From positions 496,001 through 560,000 of the forward strand of contig NZ_ASXP01000003.1 in assembly GCF_000445445.1 (NCBI RefSeq): a stretch of 64,000 bases of DNA, written 5' to 3'. The notes under the pieces were generated by a model. It had not been told where the DNA came from and ran no database searches. It saw only the letters and a list, made by a program, of their open reading frames with translations. This DNA is from Sporomusa ovata DSM 2662. GTDB lineage: Bacteria > Bacillota > Negativicutes > Sporomusales > Sporomusaceae. The stretch's first letter is position 1. The number at the start of each line of letters is the position of its first letter. The position numbers and the translations under genes are program-made. Below, piece after piece: positions 33,779 through 42,551 of this stretch.

Positions 33779-35245
33779 ATGAAGATATTGCTCATAGATG
33801 ATGAACAGCATAGCCGCGAGGCTATGCTGTGGTTTTTAAAGCACCAGAACCATGAAGTAACAGAATGCGCCAATGGCGCGGAAGCTTTAGAAAAATTTTC
33901 CGTCGATGATTACCCTATGGTATTATCAGATATTCAGATGCCAGGATTGTCTGGCATTGAACTGGCTAAAGCTATAAAAAAGCTGCCCAATAGCTGGCAA
34001 ACCGATATTGTTCTCTTCACAGGCTATGCTGACTTAAACTCGGCGGTTACCGCATTACGTGCAGGAGTCTATGATTACCTGACAAAACCCGTAAATCCGG
34101 AAGAACTTGCTTCTGTCATTGAGCGGGTTGCCGAACACCAGGCACTTTTGCGGGAAAATAAAAACCTGACAGAACGCTTTCACGACGAAGTACACGCTGC
34201 AACCGAAGAAACCCGGCGTGAACTTGTCCAGATAAAACAAATTGTAGCAAAATCCATCATTGGATCAGTTGGTATTTTTTCAGAAAGTATGCAGGCGATT
34301 TTTCACCAAGCCGGGCAACTGCACGCCGACCGCTCCATTCCGGTCTTAATTGAAGGTGAAACTGGCACCGGCAAAGAAGTTATTTCCAAGCTGATTCACT
34401 ATGGAAGCAGTTTTGATCCTTTAAGTACCACCCCGTTTGTAGATATTAATTGCGCTGCACTGGCGCCGACTCTTTTTGAGAGCGAATTTTTCGGCTATGA
34501 GGCCGGTTCCTTTACCGGCAGTATGGCCAAAGGGGCAAAAGGCAAATTCGATTTAGCACATAATGGAACCTTGCTGCTTGACGAAATCGGTGAAATTCCT
34601 TCTGATTTACAAGGAAAATTACTTCGTGTACTGCAAGAAAAAGAATTTTACCGGGTAGGTGGTTTGAAAAAAATTAAAACAAATATCCGCCTTATCTGCG
34701 CAACCAATATACCCTTGGAGCAAAGCGTCGAACAGGGCACTTTCCGAAAAGATCTATATTTCCGCCTGAAAGTTGCGCATATTGTCATTCCGCCGCTGAG
34801 AAAACGTAAAGAAGAAATTCTGCCGATGGCCACCATGTTCTTACAGGAGTTTTCACGGCACAAAAAGAAACAGTTTGCCACAATTGCTCCGCAAACAGCC
34901 AGGATTTTGGAAGAATATAACTGGCCCGGGAATGTCCGGGAATTGCGGAACATTATCGAATATGCCACCTTTGCTTACAATGATAAAGAACTAAAGCCAA
35001 AGCACATTCTGGGACTATTGCAACAAAAACACGAACAAACTTCTTCCCAGCCTGACCGCCGCAATGTTTTGGAGCTTCCTATTCCGGATCAAGGATATCC
35101 ATTGAAAAAATATACCGAAGACGTCATCCGCAAAATTCTTGAAGCACATAATAACAATCAATCCGCAACAGCCAATTTTTTGGGGATTTCCCGCAGAGCC
35201 TTATCCTATCGCCTGGAAGAAATGCGCAATAAAAATGAACCATGA
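33779..35245 (+). CDS. NtrC-family sigma-54-dependent response regulator
   Basis: 488 residues. Receiver with IDDEQ, Asp51 (VLSDIQMPG) and YLTKPVN; a coiled linker (115-160); AAA+ domain with Walker A GETGTGKE (193-200), sigma-54 loop GSFTGS (243-248, the common form is GAFTGA), Walker B LLLDEIGE (265-272) and WPGNVRELRNIIEY; C-terminal Fis-type HTH (NNNQSATANFLGISRRALSYRL). It is the last gene of the chemosensory operon, so CheA is its likely phosphodonor. Candidate targets are the sigma-54 promoters at 35433 and 51505. Confidence 0.93.
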   Translation: MKILLIDDEQHSREAMLWFLKHQNHEVTECANGAEALEKFSVDDYPMVLSDIQMPGLSGIELAKAIKKLPNSWQTDIVLFTGYADLNSAVTALRAGVYDYLTKPVNPEELASVIERVAEHQALLRENKNLTERFHDEVHAATEETRRELVQIKQIVAKSIIGSVGIFSESMQAIFHQAGQLHADRSIPVLIEGETGTGKEVISKLIHYGSSFDPLSTTPFVDINCAALAPTLFESEFFGYEAGSFTGSMAKGAKGKFDLAHNGTLLLDEIGEIPSDLQGKLLRVLQEKEFYRVGGLKKIKTNIRLICATNIPLEQSVEQGTFRKDLYFRLKVAHIVIPPLRKRKEEILPMATMFLQEFSRHKKKQFATIAPQTARILEEYNWPGNVRELRNIIEYATFAYNDKELKPKHILGLLQQKHEQTSSQPDRRNVLELPIPDQGYPLKKYTEDVIRKILEAHNNNQSATANFLGISRRALSYRLEEMRNKNEP

Positions 35246-35253
35246 TAGAATAA

Positions 35254-35299
35254 TTACAAAAACTTCCCACAAAAACTTCTCACTAAGAAGCTTTTGTCA
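35254..35299 (+). repeat. Hairpin repeat, copy 1 (post-NtrC gene)
   Basis: A 46-bp stretch with the direct repeat ACAAAAACTTC and an ACTTCT/AGAAGC-type hairpin. It is nearly identical to 51326-51371, which forms the end of the EIIC-EAL gene and its terminator. It lies 8 bp after the NtrC-type stop codon and probably ends the chemosensory operon. Confidence 0.65.
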
Positions 35300-35419
35300 A
35301 TCTCTCACTTATCAAAATGCTACTCAATACTATAACAAAAAATTTAAATTGCCATCTTTTATTTTTTTATAATGCCTATTATCTAGGATTCTACAAATAT
35401 CCAACAGTAACACCCAACA

Positions 35420-35448
35420 AAAGCATGTCATTTGGCATGCTTTTTGCT
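35420..35448 (+). promoter_or_regulatory. Sigma-54 promoter candidate upstream of receiver and 7TM-GGDEF-EAL genes
   Basis: TGGCATG-CTTT-TTGCT (35433-35448) matches the -24/-12 consensus TGGCAYR-N4-TTGCW with GG and GC exactly 12 bases apart. It is 136 bp before the receiver gene. An inverted repeat AAAGCATG/CATGCTTT (35420-35443) overlaps the -24 box, so a terminator is the competing reading. The rest of 35300-35583 holds no gene. Confidence 0.6.
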
Positions 35449-35583
35449 TTTATATAAAAAAAAGCTCGCTATATCATAAAACCGATAAAAAAAGTAAATC
35501 AAAATGAACTGTCTGGCGCCACCTTTACGATATCCTTATCGGTCGCAATCGGTCGCAGAGAATAGTAATATAAGGAGAATCGA

Positions 35584-35994
35584 ATGAACATATTGCTGGT
35601 TGACGATGAGCAGCACAGCCGTCAGGTTATGCTATGGTTTTTAAAGCGACATAATCATGAGGTAACAGAGTGCGCAAGCGGCGAAGAAGCCTTGGCAAAA
35701 TTCTCTGTGGTAGAATATCCCTTGGTATTGTCAGATATTCAAATGCCTGGCATGTCCGGTAAAGAGCTGGCTGCTGCCATTAAAAAGCTGCCTAATAGCT
35801 GGCAAACCGATATTGTTCTGTTCACAGGTCATGGCGATCTAAGTTCTGCAATTATTGCCTTGCGTGCTGGCGTCTATGATTATCTGGAGAAACCGATAAA
35901 TGTAGAAGAATTGGTCTGTATCATTGAGCGGGTTGCCGAAACATGCCAACTTAGCATGCTTCTTGCATTAACTAAAGGGATTTTGACGTTATAA
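35584..35994 (+). CDS. Stand-alone receiver, truncated duplicate of the NtrC-type receiver
   Basis: 136 residues. The first 120 are a close copy of the receiver of the NtrC-type protein at 33779 (shared text includes IKKLPNSWQTDIVLFTG and ALRAGVYDYL), with Asp51 and the KP switch (YLEKPI) intact. The match ends just after the receiver; the last 15 residues (CQLSMLLALTKGILTL) are unrelated. It could compete for CheA phosphate as a sink, or simply be the stump of a duplicated activator gene. AAGGAG precedes the ATG, and a sigma-54 promoter match lies upstream. Confidence 0.85.
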   Translation: MNILLVDDEQHSRQVMLWFLKRHNHEVTECASGEEALAKFSVVEYPLVLSDIQMPGMSGKELAAAIKKLPNSWQTDIVLFTGHGDLSSAIIALRAGVYDYLEKPINVEELVCIIERVAETCQLSMLLALTKGILTL

Positions 35995-36060
35995 AGGCGT
36001 AGTAACTAACTGTACCCTGTAGCCAATACAGTTATGCCATACTATTGAAGGAGTGATCCC

Positions 36061-38565
36061 TTGCTTATTGTATCTCTTATCGCCTTTAGCAGTGTACTTA
36101 TGAATCTGTATAACGGCATACATGTATTCCAGGCAAACCGCGCCGCCAAAGCAAACCGACTATTTCTGCTGTTGTGTATTACATTATGTTTCTGGGGTTT
36201 CGGCTATACCTTTGTCATCAGCGCTGAAACCGCTGTTACTGCAAGATATTGGCGCATTGTTTCCGCTGTCGGCTGGTGCTCATTTTTTAGCGTATTTCTG
36301 CAATTTACCCTCCACTTTACTAATCACCAGGGCTGGCTCAGACAACGAAATATACAATGGCTCCTGCACATACCAGCGCTGATTTTTTTTATTCATGTAG
36401 CAACCAGTAGTTCTGCTAATTTTGTTCATACAGACTGGGGCTGGGTGTATATGACTGACCAGGAAGCCGCTTGGCAGTTTCCGTTTATTGCCTATTATAC
36501 GGCCTACTCCATGACCGCATTCCGGCTGATTTACTTCTGGGGAAAACGCGCCTCAACCACCAGAGAAAAGAAACAGGCGCAGATTATTGTCAGAACCATG
36601 TTGGCTGTATTTATACTGGCTGTTCCGTTTGACTCCTATCTTCCTTTGCTGGGATATCCTGTTTTACCTGTTGCAATTTTGTTATCTTCGGTATTTGTTA
36701 TTGCCATATGGTACTCTATTACCCATTACCGGCTTATGATGCTGAATTTCAAGACAGCGTCTGATCATATTCTAAATAATATGACGGTGCCGGTACTGTT
36801 GGTCGGAACCAATTTTGTAATCCATGAAGTCAATGCTGCTACAGCTATACTGACAGGCTATGACGACGAAAAACTGATTGGAAAACCTGTTTCTATCCTC
36901 TTCGCCGGCGCCACGGAAGCTCTCTTGAACCAGACAGAGGTACTGAAAAATAACTGTACCCAGAATATCGAAGTCTCTATTCTTACGCAAAAACAGAAAA
37001 ATGTTCCCTGTTTACTGTCACTCAAATTGGTCCATGATGAATTTGGCGATGTGTTGGGACTGATCTTTCTATTACATGATATCACCGCGCGAAAAAATTA
37101 TGAGCATTTATTACAGCAAAGCAATGACGAATTGGAACGTAAGGTTCGGGAGCGAACAGCCGAGCTGGAAGCCAGCAATGTGTCTTTGCAAAAGGAAATC
37201 ACCGAGCGAAAAAAAGCCGAAGCCCAGATTCAATACCATGCAAACTATGATACTCTTACAGGGCTGCCAAACCGACGCCTGTGTTATCAGCAAATCACCC
37301 AGACAATTGCCACGGCTCAAACAGATACAACGCTGGCAATACTGTTCCTTGATCTGGATAACTTCAAATATTTGAATGATACCTACGGACACGCCCACGG
37401 TGACTTGGCGTTGCAGCAAACCGTCAAACGCATAAATGCGGTCATGCCGGCCTCTGACCGGCTGGCGAGAATCGGCGGTGACGAATTTCTTTTGCTTGTA
37501 AAAAATAGCAACAGGCAAGACTGGCGGACAGTAGTAGAAAGCATTGTGAATTCCATTCGTCAGATCTTTTTTCAGCCCTTTATCATCAATGGCCGCGAAT
37601 CCTTTCTGTCTGTAAGCATCGGCATTGCCGCCTATCCGCAAGACGGCACAGATGCCGATACATTAATAAAAAAAGCTGACATTGCTATGTACGAGGCTAA
37701 AAACAACGGTAAAAATGATTATAAATTTTATGCTGCATCCATGAAAAAGAACGTACTGAAAAATAACGATATTAGAAATAATCTCTTCCGGGCAATAGAC
37801 AAAGGCGAGCTATTGCTTCATTACCAGCCGCAGATTGATGTTTTATCCCAAAAAATCAATGGTTTTGAAGCATTGCTGCGTTGGAAAAGAAGTGATCATT
37901 CCTGGATTCCTCCCTCTGAATTCCTGCCCATTGCCGAAGAAATAGGCCTGATTGTCCCTATTAGAACATGGGCGATGAAACAAGCCTTTTCGCAGTTAAA
38001 GCTATGGCATAATCTGGGATTTTCCGGATTACGGATGACGGTTAATGTGTCGGCAAGGCAATTGCAGGAACAAAATTTTTGCGACCAGGCTATCGATTAC
38101 TTAAATCAATTAGGACTTGACCCACGCTACGCTGAATTTGAAATTATGGAAAGCATGGCCTTTAATAGTGATAAAAGCATCCTGAAGATGCTAAAAAAGA
38201 TCAAAAATAGCAACATTAATATTTCCATAGATGATTTTGGCACTGCCTATTCTTCTTTTATGAACATCAAAATGTTTTCTGCTGACCGGCTAAAAATTAC
38301 AAAACCGTTTATTTCCGGCATTGGAAAAAGTGAAAAAGATGCGGCAATTGTAACCTCAATCATTGTTCTGGCGCATAAAATTGGCATAAAAGTAATAGCG
38401 CAAGCTGTAGAAACCAAAGAAGAACTGAACTATTTGCGTCAGGAGAAGTGCGACGAAATTCAAGGAGGTTATTTTTACGACCCCCTGCCGCCGGAAAAAA
38501 TAGAAGCATTATTATATTCCTTATCTTTACAAAATGCTTCTAGTGAGAAACCCCGGCATGCTTAA
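36061..38565 (+). CDS. Membrane 7TM-PAS-GGDEF-EAL c-di-GMP enzyme
   Basis: 834 residues from a TTG start behind AAGGAGTG. Residues 1-225 hold seven or so membrane segments of the type found at the N-terminus of some histidine kinases; 230-345 is a PAS domain (MTVPVLLVGTNFVIHEVNAAT, FLLHDITARKNYE); a coiled coil follows; GGDEF at about 395-560 with intact RIGGDEFLL (GGDEF near 472); EAL at about 575-825 with FEALLRW and DDFGTAYSSF. Late EAL positions deviate: LKITKPF where LKIDRSF is usual, and AQAVET for AEGVET. It may be mainly a cyclase or have regulated dual activity. Confidence 0.9.
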   Translation: MLIVSLIAFSSVLMNLYNGIHVFQANRAAKANRLFLLLCITLCFWGFGYTFVISAETAVTARYWRIVSAVGWCSFFSVFLQFTLHFTNHQGWLRQRNIQWLLHIPALIFFIHVATSSSANFVHTDWGWVYMTDQEAAWQFPFIAYYTAYSMTAFRLIYFWGKRASTTREKKQAQIIVRTMLAVFILAVPFDSYLPLLGYPVLPVAILLSSVFVIAIWYSITHYRLMMLNFKTASDHILNNMTVPVLLVGTNFVIHEVNAATAILTGYDDEKLIGKPVSILFAGATEALLNQTEVLKNNCTQNIEVSILTQKQKNVPCLLSLKLVHDEFGDVLGLIFLLHDITARKNYEHLLQQSNDELERKVRERTAELEASNVSLQKEITERKKAEAQIQYHANYDTLTGLPNRRLCYQQITQTIATAQTDTTLAILFLDLDNFKYLNDTYGHAHGDLALQQTVKRINAVMPASDRLARIGGDEFLLLVKNSNRQDWRTVVESIVNSIRQIFFQPFIINGRESFLSVSIGIAAYPQDGTDADTLIKKADIAMYEAKNNGKNDYKFYAASMKKNVLKNNDIRNNLFRAIDKGELLLHYQPQIDVLSQKINGFEALLRWKRSDHSWIPPSEFLPIAEEIGLIVPIRTWAMKQAFSQLKLWHNLGFSGLRMTVNVSARQLQEQNFCDQAIDYLNQLGLDPRYAEFEIMESMAFNSDKSILKMLKKIKNSNINISIDDFGTAYSSFMNIKMFSADRLKITKPFISGIGKSEKDAAIVTSIIVLAHKIGIKVIAQAVETKEELNYLRQEKCDEIQGGYFYDPLPPEKIEALLYSLSLQNASSEKPRHA

Positions 38566-38590
38566 AGAAAAAATAGCGGAGGTATTTAGC

Positions 38591-40283
38591 GTGAAACTAT
38601 ACCAGTTGTTAGGAATCTTTATAATTACATTAACTTTTGGACTTACCGGTTGTTCAAGTGAGAAACCCGCATTGCCTGCAGGCAATGATAACTCTGCTCC
38701 AACTCCCATTGCCCAAGATACGGATCGTTTTATTGTGGCTGGCTCTGGCACGAACCTACCAATTACGATGAAGCTGGCAGAAGCCTACAAAAGAAAAAAC
38801 AATATCAATATTGAAGTACCCAACAGTATTGGTTCCGATGGTGCCGTTAAGGCCGTACAGGATGGCACACTGAAACTGGGGCTGATGTCCCGTCCGTTGA
38901 CCGATGAGGAGAAAGCAGTTGGGCTACACCAATCTATTTCAATCAACAACTGTATGGCTACTTGCTGATTGAAGAGAGCAACATTGACTTAGTACTAACC
39001 AGTATTGGCGTTTTGGTGTGCTTTGTTTGTTTTGGCGGTGTACTGGGTTACATAGTCTATCATTTTCCTGTGCACATGATGAAATTGGCAGAAATAACTG
39101 TGCAAAATGTCGTAGATGAATTGGAGCAGTCGCGTGAAAAACTGCGGGATTTATCAGTTCGCGACTGCAAAACCAATTTGTATAATGCCTCATATATCAT
39201 GACTTTACTGGATACAGTCGTTGAAGAATCAGAACGAACAAAGCAGCCCTTACAAATTGCCATGCTGGATTTGGATTCTTTCAAAAAATATAATGACCAT
39301 TATGGACATATTGCAGGCGATTCTGTGCTAATTGCCATCAGTGATATTTTAACAGAGAGTGTACGAAATACAGATATTATTGGCCGTTTTGGCGGTGATG
39401 AATTTATCATGATTTTTCCTAATTCAGAACTCAGTACCACAGAAAAACTCATAAGACGCCTTCAGGCAACGTTTACCAAAAAATTGCATATTACAAATAA
39501 ACTAATTTTTCTTGATGACTTGCTGACAAAGCAATGTATATGGCCAAAGAAGCGGGACGCAATCAAACCTGTACCTATTTTGACAATGAATATTATATTG
39601 ACGGCGTAAAAATGGTGCGGTTTTGCGATCTTTCTTTTGTAAATCACACATTTCAAGAATTGTTAACCACGATCGACAAAATCAATGATGTAAGCCCCTA
39701 CAATGTTCATATATCATCTCTCCTATCCATGCTTAAAACACTGGACTCGCGTGAAAGCACAATTGCCCAGCACTCGTTCATGGTTAACAGGATTGCCATG
39801 GCGCTTGGCCGGGTCATGAAATTGCCTGATCAGGAAATGTTACAACTTAACTGGGGGACATTGCTGCATGATATTGGAAAACTGGGGATTGCTGACTCGA
39901 TTTTACTGAAACCCGCTGCACTCAATACCGAGGAATACCAAATCATCAAACGCCACCCGTTAGTTGGCTATGAACTTGTAAAGAACAATGAATACCTAAC
40001 TTCAGCAGGAGCCGTTATCTTATGCCACCATGAAAGATGGGACGGCCACGGCTACCCAAATAATATGCAGGGAAACCAAATCCCGCTGTTGGCCAGGATC
40101 TGCAGTGTGGCAGATACTGCGGCAGCGATGGCAGAAGATCGACCGTATCGAAAAGCTTTGCCGATAACGCAAATCGCTGACGAACTGTTACGAAACGCTG
40201 GAACGCAGTTTGATCCACAGATTGTAGAGGCATTTGTCACCATGCCGGAAAAAGAGAAGGTAATACTAAGAAGCAGCACCTAG
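38591..40283 (+). pseudogene. Broken PstS-TM-GGDEF-HD-GYP fusion gene
   Basis: A GTG at 38591 after GCGGAGG starts a lipoprotein (LTFGLTGCSSEK) with the first 80 residues of a phosphate-binding-protein-like domain (VAGSGTNLPITMKLAEAY, NSIGSDGAVKAVQDG). That frame stops at 38966. A neighbouring frame continues LYGYLLIEESN, one membrane helix, a coiled coil and a GGDEF domain with RFGGDEF, but most of the binding domain is missing. The GGDEF end is also damaged: its last strands are gone and a deletion at about 39530 shifts the frame. A third frame (39534-40283) picks up AMYMAKEAGRNQ-type text and a complete HD-GYP domain (HDIGKLG, HHERWDGHGYP). At least two deletions and two frame changes, so not one functional protein. 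Confidence 0.8.
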
Positions 40284-40431
40284 CATAAAATTGGACGTAT
40301 GATTCTGTAGCTGTATTACGATGAGATCATTCCAAAAAAGTACCGTTAAGCGGCACATCTTATGGCAGCTAAGTGATTATCGTATGAACAAACGGCTGGA
40401 TATTGGGTGACTGTTGCAAGCAGGAGGCTTT

Positions 40432-41616
40432 ATGAAAAACTGCAAGTTTCTTATCGTGGAGAACAGTGAAACAAGCAAAAGAATGCTTAGTGACATTATG
40501 AGAAGCGAGGGCTGGACAGACATTTGTCTGACGAGTACTGCCACCGAGGCATTGGAAATACTTAAGACTGCGGCTGATCAAGCCGCCACCGGCGCGGGGA
40601 AATTGGTGGATGTCATTATTACTTCGCTCGTTCTACAGGGAATCGACGGAATCGAATTGTGCCGACAAATAAAAGGAGAACCTAAGCTAGCTGATATTCC
40701 AATAATTATGATTACCTCCGCGAAAGACAGTAAAATACAAGTGGAAGCATTTCAGTCCGGAATTTCTGATTATATCAAAAAACCCTTCAATGCTGTGCTT
40801 GTCTTAGCCCGGATCAAGGCAGTACTACGGTTGAAAGAGGAAATGGATAAGCGGCGGAACCGGGAAAAAACCCTGGAGCAATATAACAACAATCTGGTAA
40901 AAGATTTACAAGTGGCGCAGCAACTGCAAAAAAATATGCTGCCGCCGCCTTTGGTGCATAAAAACATAGCCATCAGCGGCTGCTATGCACCGATGGAGTT
41001 TCTTGGCGGAGATTTATATTATTGGGATATGATTGACGATAATCGGTACGGAATAGTTTTGCTGGATGTTATGGGGCATGGGACAGCGACTTCAATGATT
41101 TGCATGTATTTACGGTCAATTTTGCCTAAGTTGGTAAAAACAATGACTTCGGTAAATGAAATGGCAGAAAAACTAAACACGATAATGCTGGACTTTAACC
41201 AGCAAATATCTTCTAGGGGATATTATTTTACGGCATTTTATATGATTGTTGATACAGTAAATAAAACGATTGAATATGTAAATGCGGGAGTACCACCGGC
41301 AGCATTTGTCGAGGGCAGTCAGAAGGTTCGCTGGCTTGAAGAAGGCTCTCCGCCGCTGGGATTATTTCCCAAGCTGCCAATTCGGAGTCAAAAGATTCAT
41401 TTTGAGGATTCAGCCAAACTGGTAGTCTATTCTGATGGCATCTATGAACTGTTTAAGGAGATAAATCTGGATATGGAATATCTATTGAATTATTTGCGGG
41501 TTTATGGAAAAACAGCCTGTGATGCCACTACGGTTGTAGAGAAATTTGGCGATTTTATAAAACTGCTTCCCTGTAATGACGACATTTCGTTAGTTTGTGT
41601 AGCGCTGTCCGAATAA
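40432..41616 (+). CDS. Pseudo-receiver fused to PP2C/RsbU-type phosphatase
   Basis: Start at ATG 40432, five bases after AGGAGG. 394 residues. Residues 1-130 have a receiver fold (FLIVENSETSKRML, IPIIMITSAKDSK, DYIKKPF), but the phosphoacceptor position is Ser65 (VDVIITSLVLQGIDG) and the acidic pair is Glu-Asn, so phosphorylation of the usual kind is unlikely. A coiled linker leads to a SpoIIE-like PP2C domain with its metal Asp residues: MEFLGGDLYYWD, LLDVMGHGTATS, VVYSDGIYEL, NDDISLV. It should dephosphorylate the STAS protein encoded two genes on, as RsbU does for RsbV. Confidence 0.9.
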   Translation: MKNCKFLIVENSETSKRMLSDIMRSEGWTDICLTSTATEALEILKTAADQAATGAGKLVDVIITSLVLQGIDGIELCRQIKGEPKLADIPIIMITSAKDSKIQVEAFQSGISDYIKKPFNAVLVLARIKAVLRLKEEMDKRRNREKTLEQYNNNLVKDLQVAQQLQKNMLPPPLVHKNIAISGCYAPMEFLGGDLYYWDMIDDNRYGIVLLDVMGHGTATSMICMYLRSILPKLVKTMTSVNEMAEKLNTIMLDFNQQISSRGYYFTAFYMIVDTVNKTIEYVNAGVPPAAFVEGSQKVRWLEEGSPPLGLFPKLPIRSQKIHFEDSAKLVVYSDGIYELFKEINLDMEYLLNYLRVYGKTACDATTVVEKFGDFIKLLPCNDDISLVCVALSE

Positions 41617-41655
41617 GAAAAGACTTAGAAGGTGTAGCAAAATAGGAGGTAGATC

Positions 41656-42099
41656 ATGAAATCAACAGGGGTAAAAATAGTAATCCCGGCTGAGCGGCGA
41701 TGGCTAGAATTCATGGATACTTCGATAGACTCCATCCTTAGGACGATAGGCATTGAGAATCTGCCAGAATTGAATTTTGCTATACGAGAGGCACTTATCA
41801 ATGCTATGCGGGTGTCGGAAAGCCTAAACAAGGACAATGTAGTAAGTATAGAAACACAGGTGACTGTTAGCGAAAGCTGCCTGGAAATACGAATTCTTGA
41901 TGAAGGAAAAGGCATTCCCTCAGGGTGGCAGGAAAGAATCAACACCATAACCTGCGAGGAGTTTGTCCGGGGAACATCAGGGCGGGGTTTGTTTTTTATC
42001 AAAGCATACATGGATGAAATGCATTCCGAAATCGCAAGCGATGGCAGACATGTATTTATTATGCGTAAGAATTTTTGGGGGGAAAAAAATGAGCAGTAA
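41656..42099 (+). CDS. RsbW-like serine kinase (HATPase_c_2)
   Basis: 147 residues, a single GHKL ATPase domain: N-box FAIREALINAMRVSESL, G1 DEGKGIPSG, G2 GTSGRGLFFIKAYMDEM. This is the anti-sigma or switch-kinase type that phosphorylates a STAS partner. The last 11 bases overlap the STAS gene. No sigma factor gene is adjacent, so what it inhibits is unknown. Confidence 0.88.
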   Translation: MKSTGVKIVIPAERRWLEFMDTSIDSILRTIGIENLPELNFAIREALINAMRVSESLNKDNVVSIETQVTVSESCLEIRILDEGKGIPSGWQERINTITCEEFVRGTSGRGLFFIKAYMDEMHSEIASDGRHVFIMRKNFWGEKNEQ

Positions 42100-42493
42100 T
42101 GTAAACAGACAGGCAGATGCTAGTATCAGCGTTAGTTATGATGGCGGCAATGAGTATGTGCTTCTTGGTCTTAAGGGCCGGATGGTGTATGAAACATCAG
42201 ATGAATTTTCGCAAGATTTGTCAGCACTGGTACAGAAGAAGAAGAAATACATTATTAACGTCGACGAACTAACTAAGATCGATAGTACTGGGTTGGGAGT
42301 ACTGATTGTTTTTGCCAAAAATGTACAAGATTCAGGCGGTCAGGTGGCCTTTGTCGTTGCGCAAGAGTTTTTGCAAAATATCTTTAAAATTGCAAAATTT
42401 GATTATGTTTTTCCGGTTGCTTCCACCGTTGACCAAGCCAAACAGGCTTTACGGGACGGTTATCAGTCCCAGATAAACTTGATGAGCTACTAG
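42089..42493 (+). CDS. STAS-domain anti-anti-sigma factor-like protein
   Basis: The ATG at 42089 (MSSNVNRQ) follows GGGGGGAAAA and overlaps the kinase gene; the frame upstream is unused. 134 residues. STAS fold with YVLLGLKGRMVYETSDEF, then KYIINVDELTKIDSTGLGVLIVFAK, where the Ser of DSTGLG is the expected phosphorylation site. Completes a phosphatase-kinase-STAS partner switch in one operon. Confidence 0.9.
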   Translation: MSSNVNRQADASISVSYDGGNEYVLLGLKGRMVYETSDEFSQDLSALVQKKKKYIINVDELTKIDSTGLGVLIVFAKNVQDSGGQVAFVVAQEFLQNIFKIAKFDYVFPVASTVDQAKQALRDGYQSQINLMSY

Positions 42494-42551
42494 GTGGATT
42501 CCTATTGATCGGAGTTTACGCGAAATCAAATAGAAAGAAGGTTTATGCACA

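Noticed and set aside
35254..35372. Short plus-strand frame continuing after the NtrC-type stop
   Set aside because: It translates the hairpin repeat and AT-rich spacer; no start signal.
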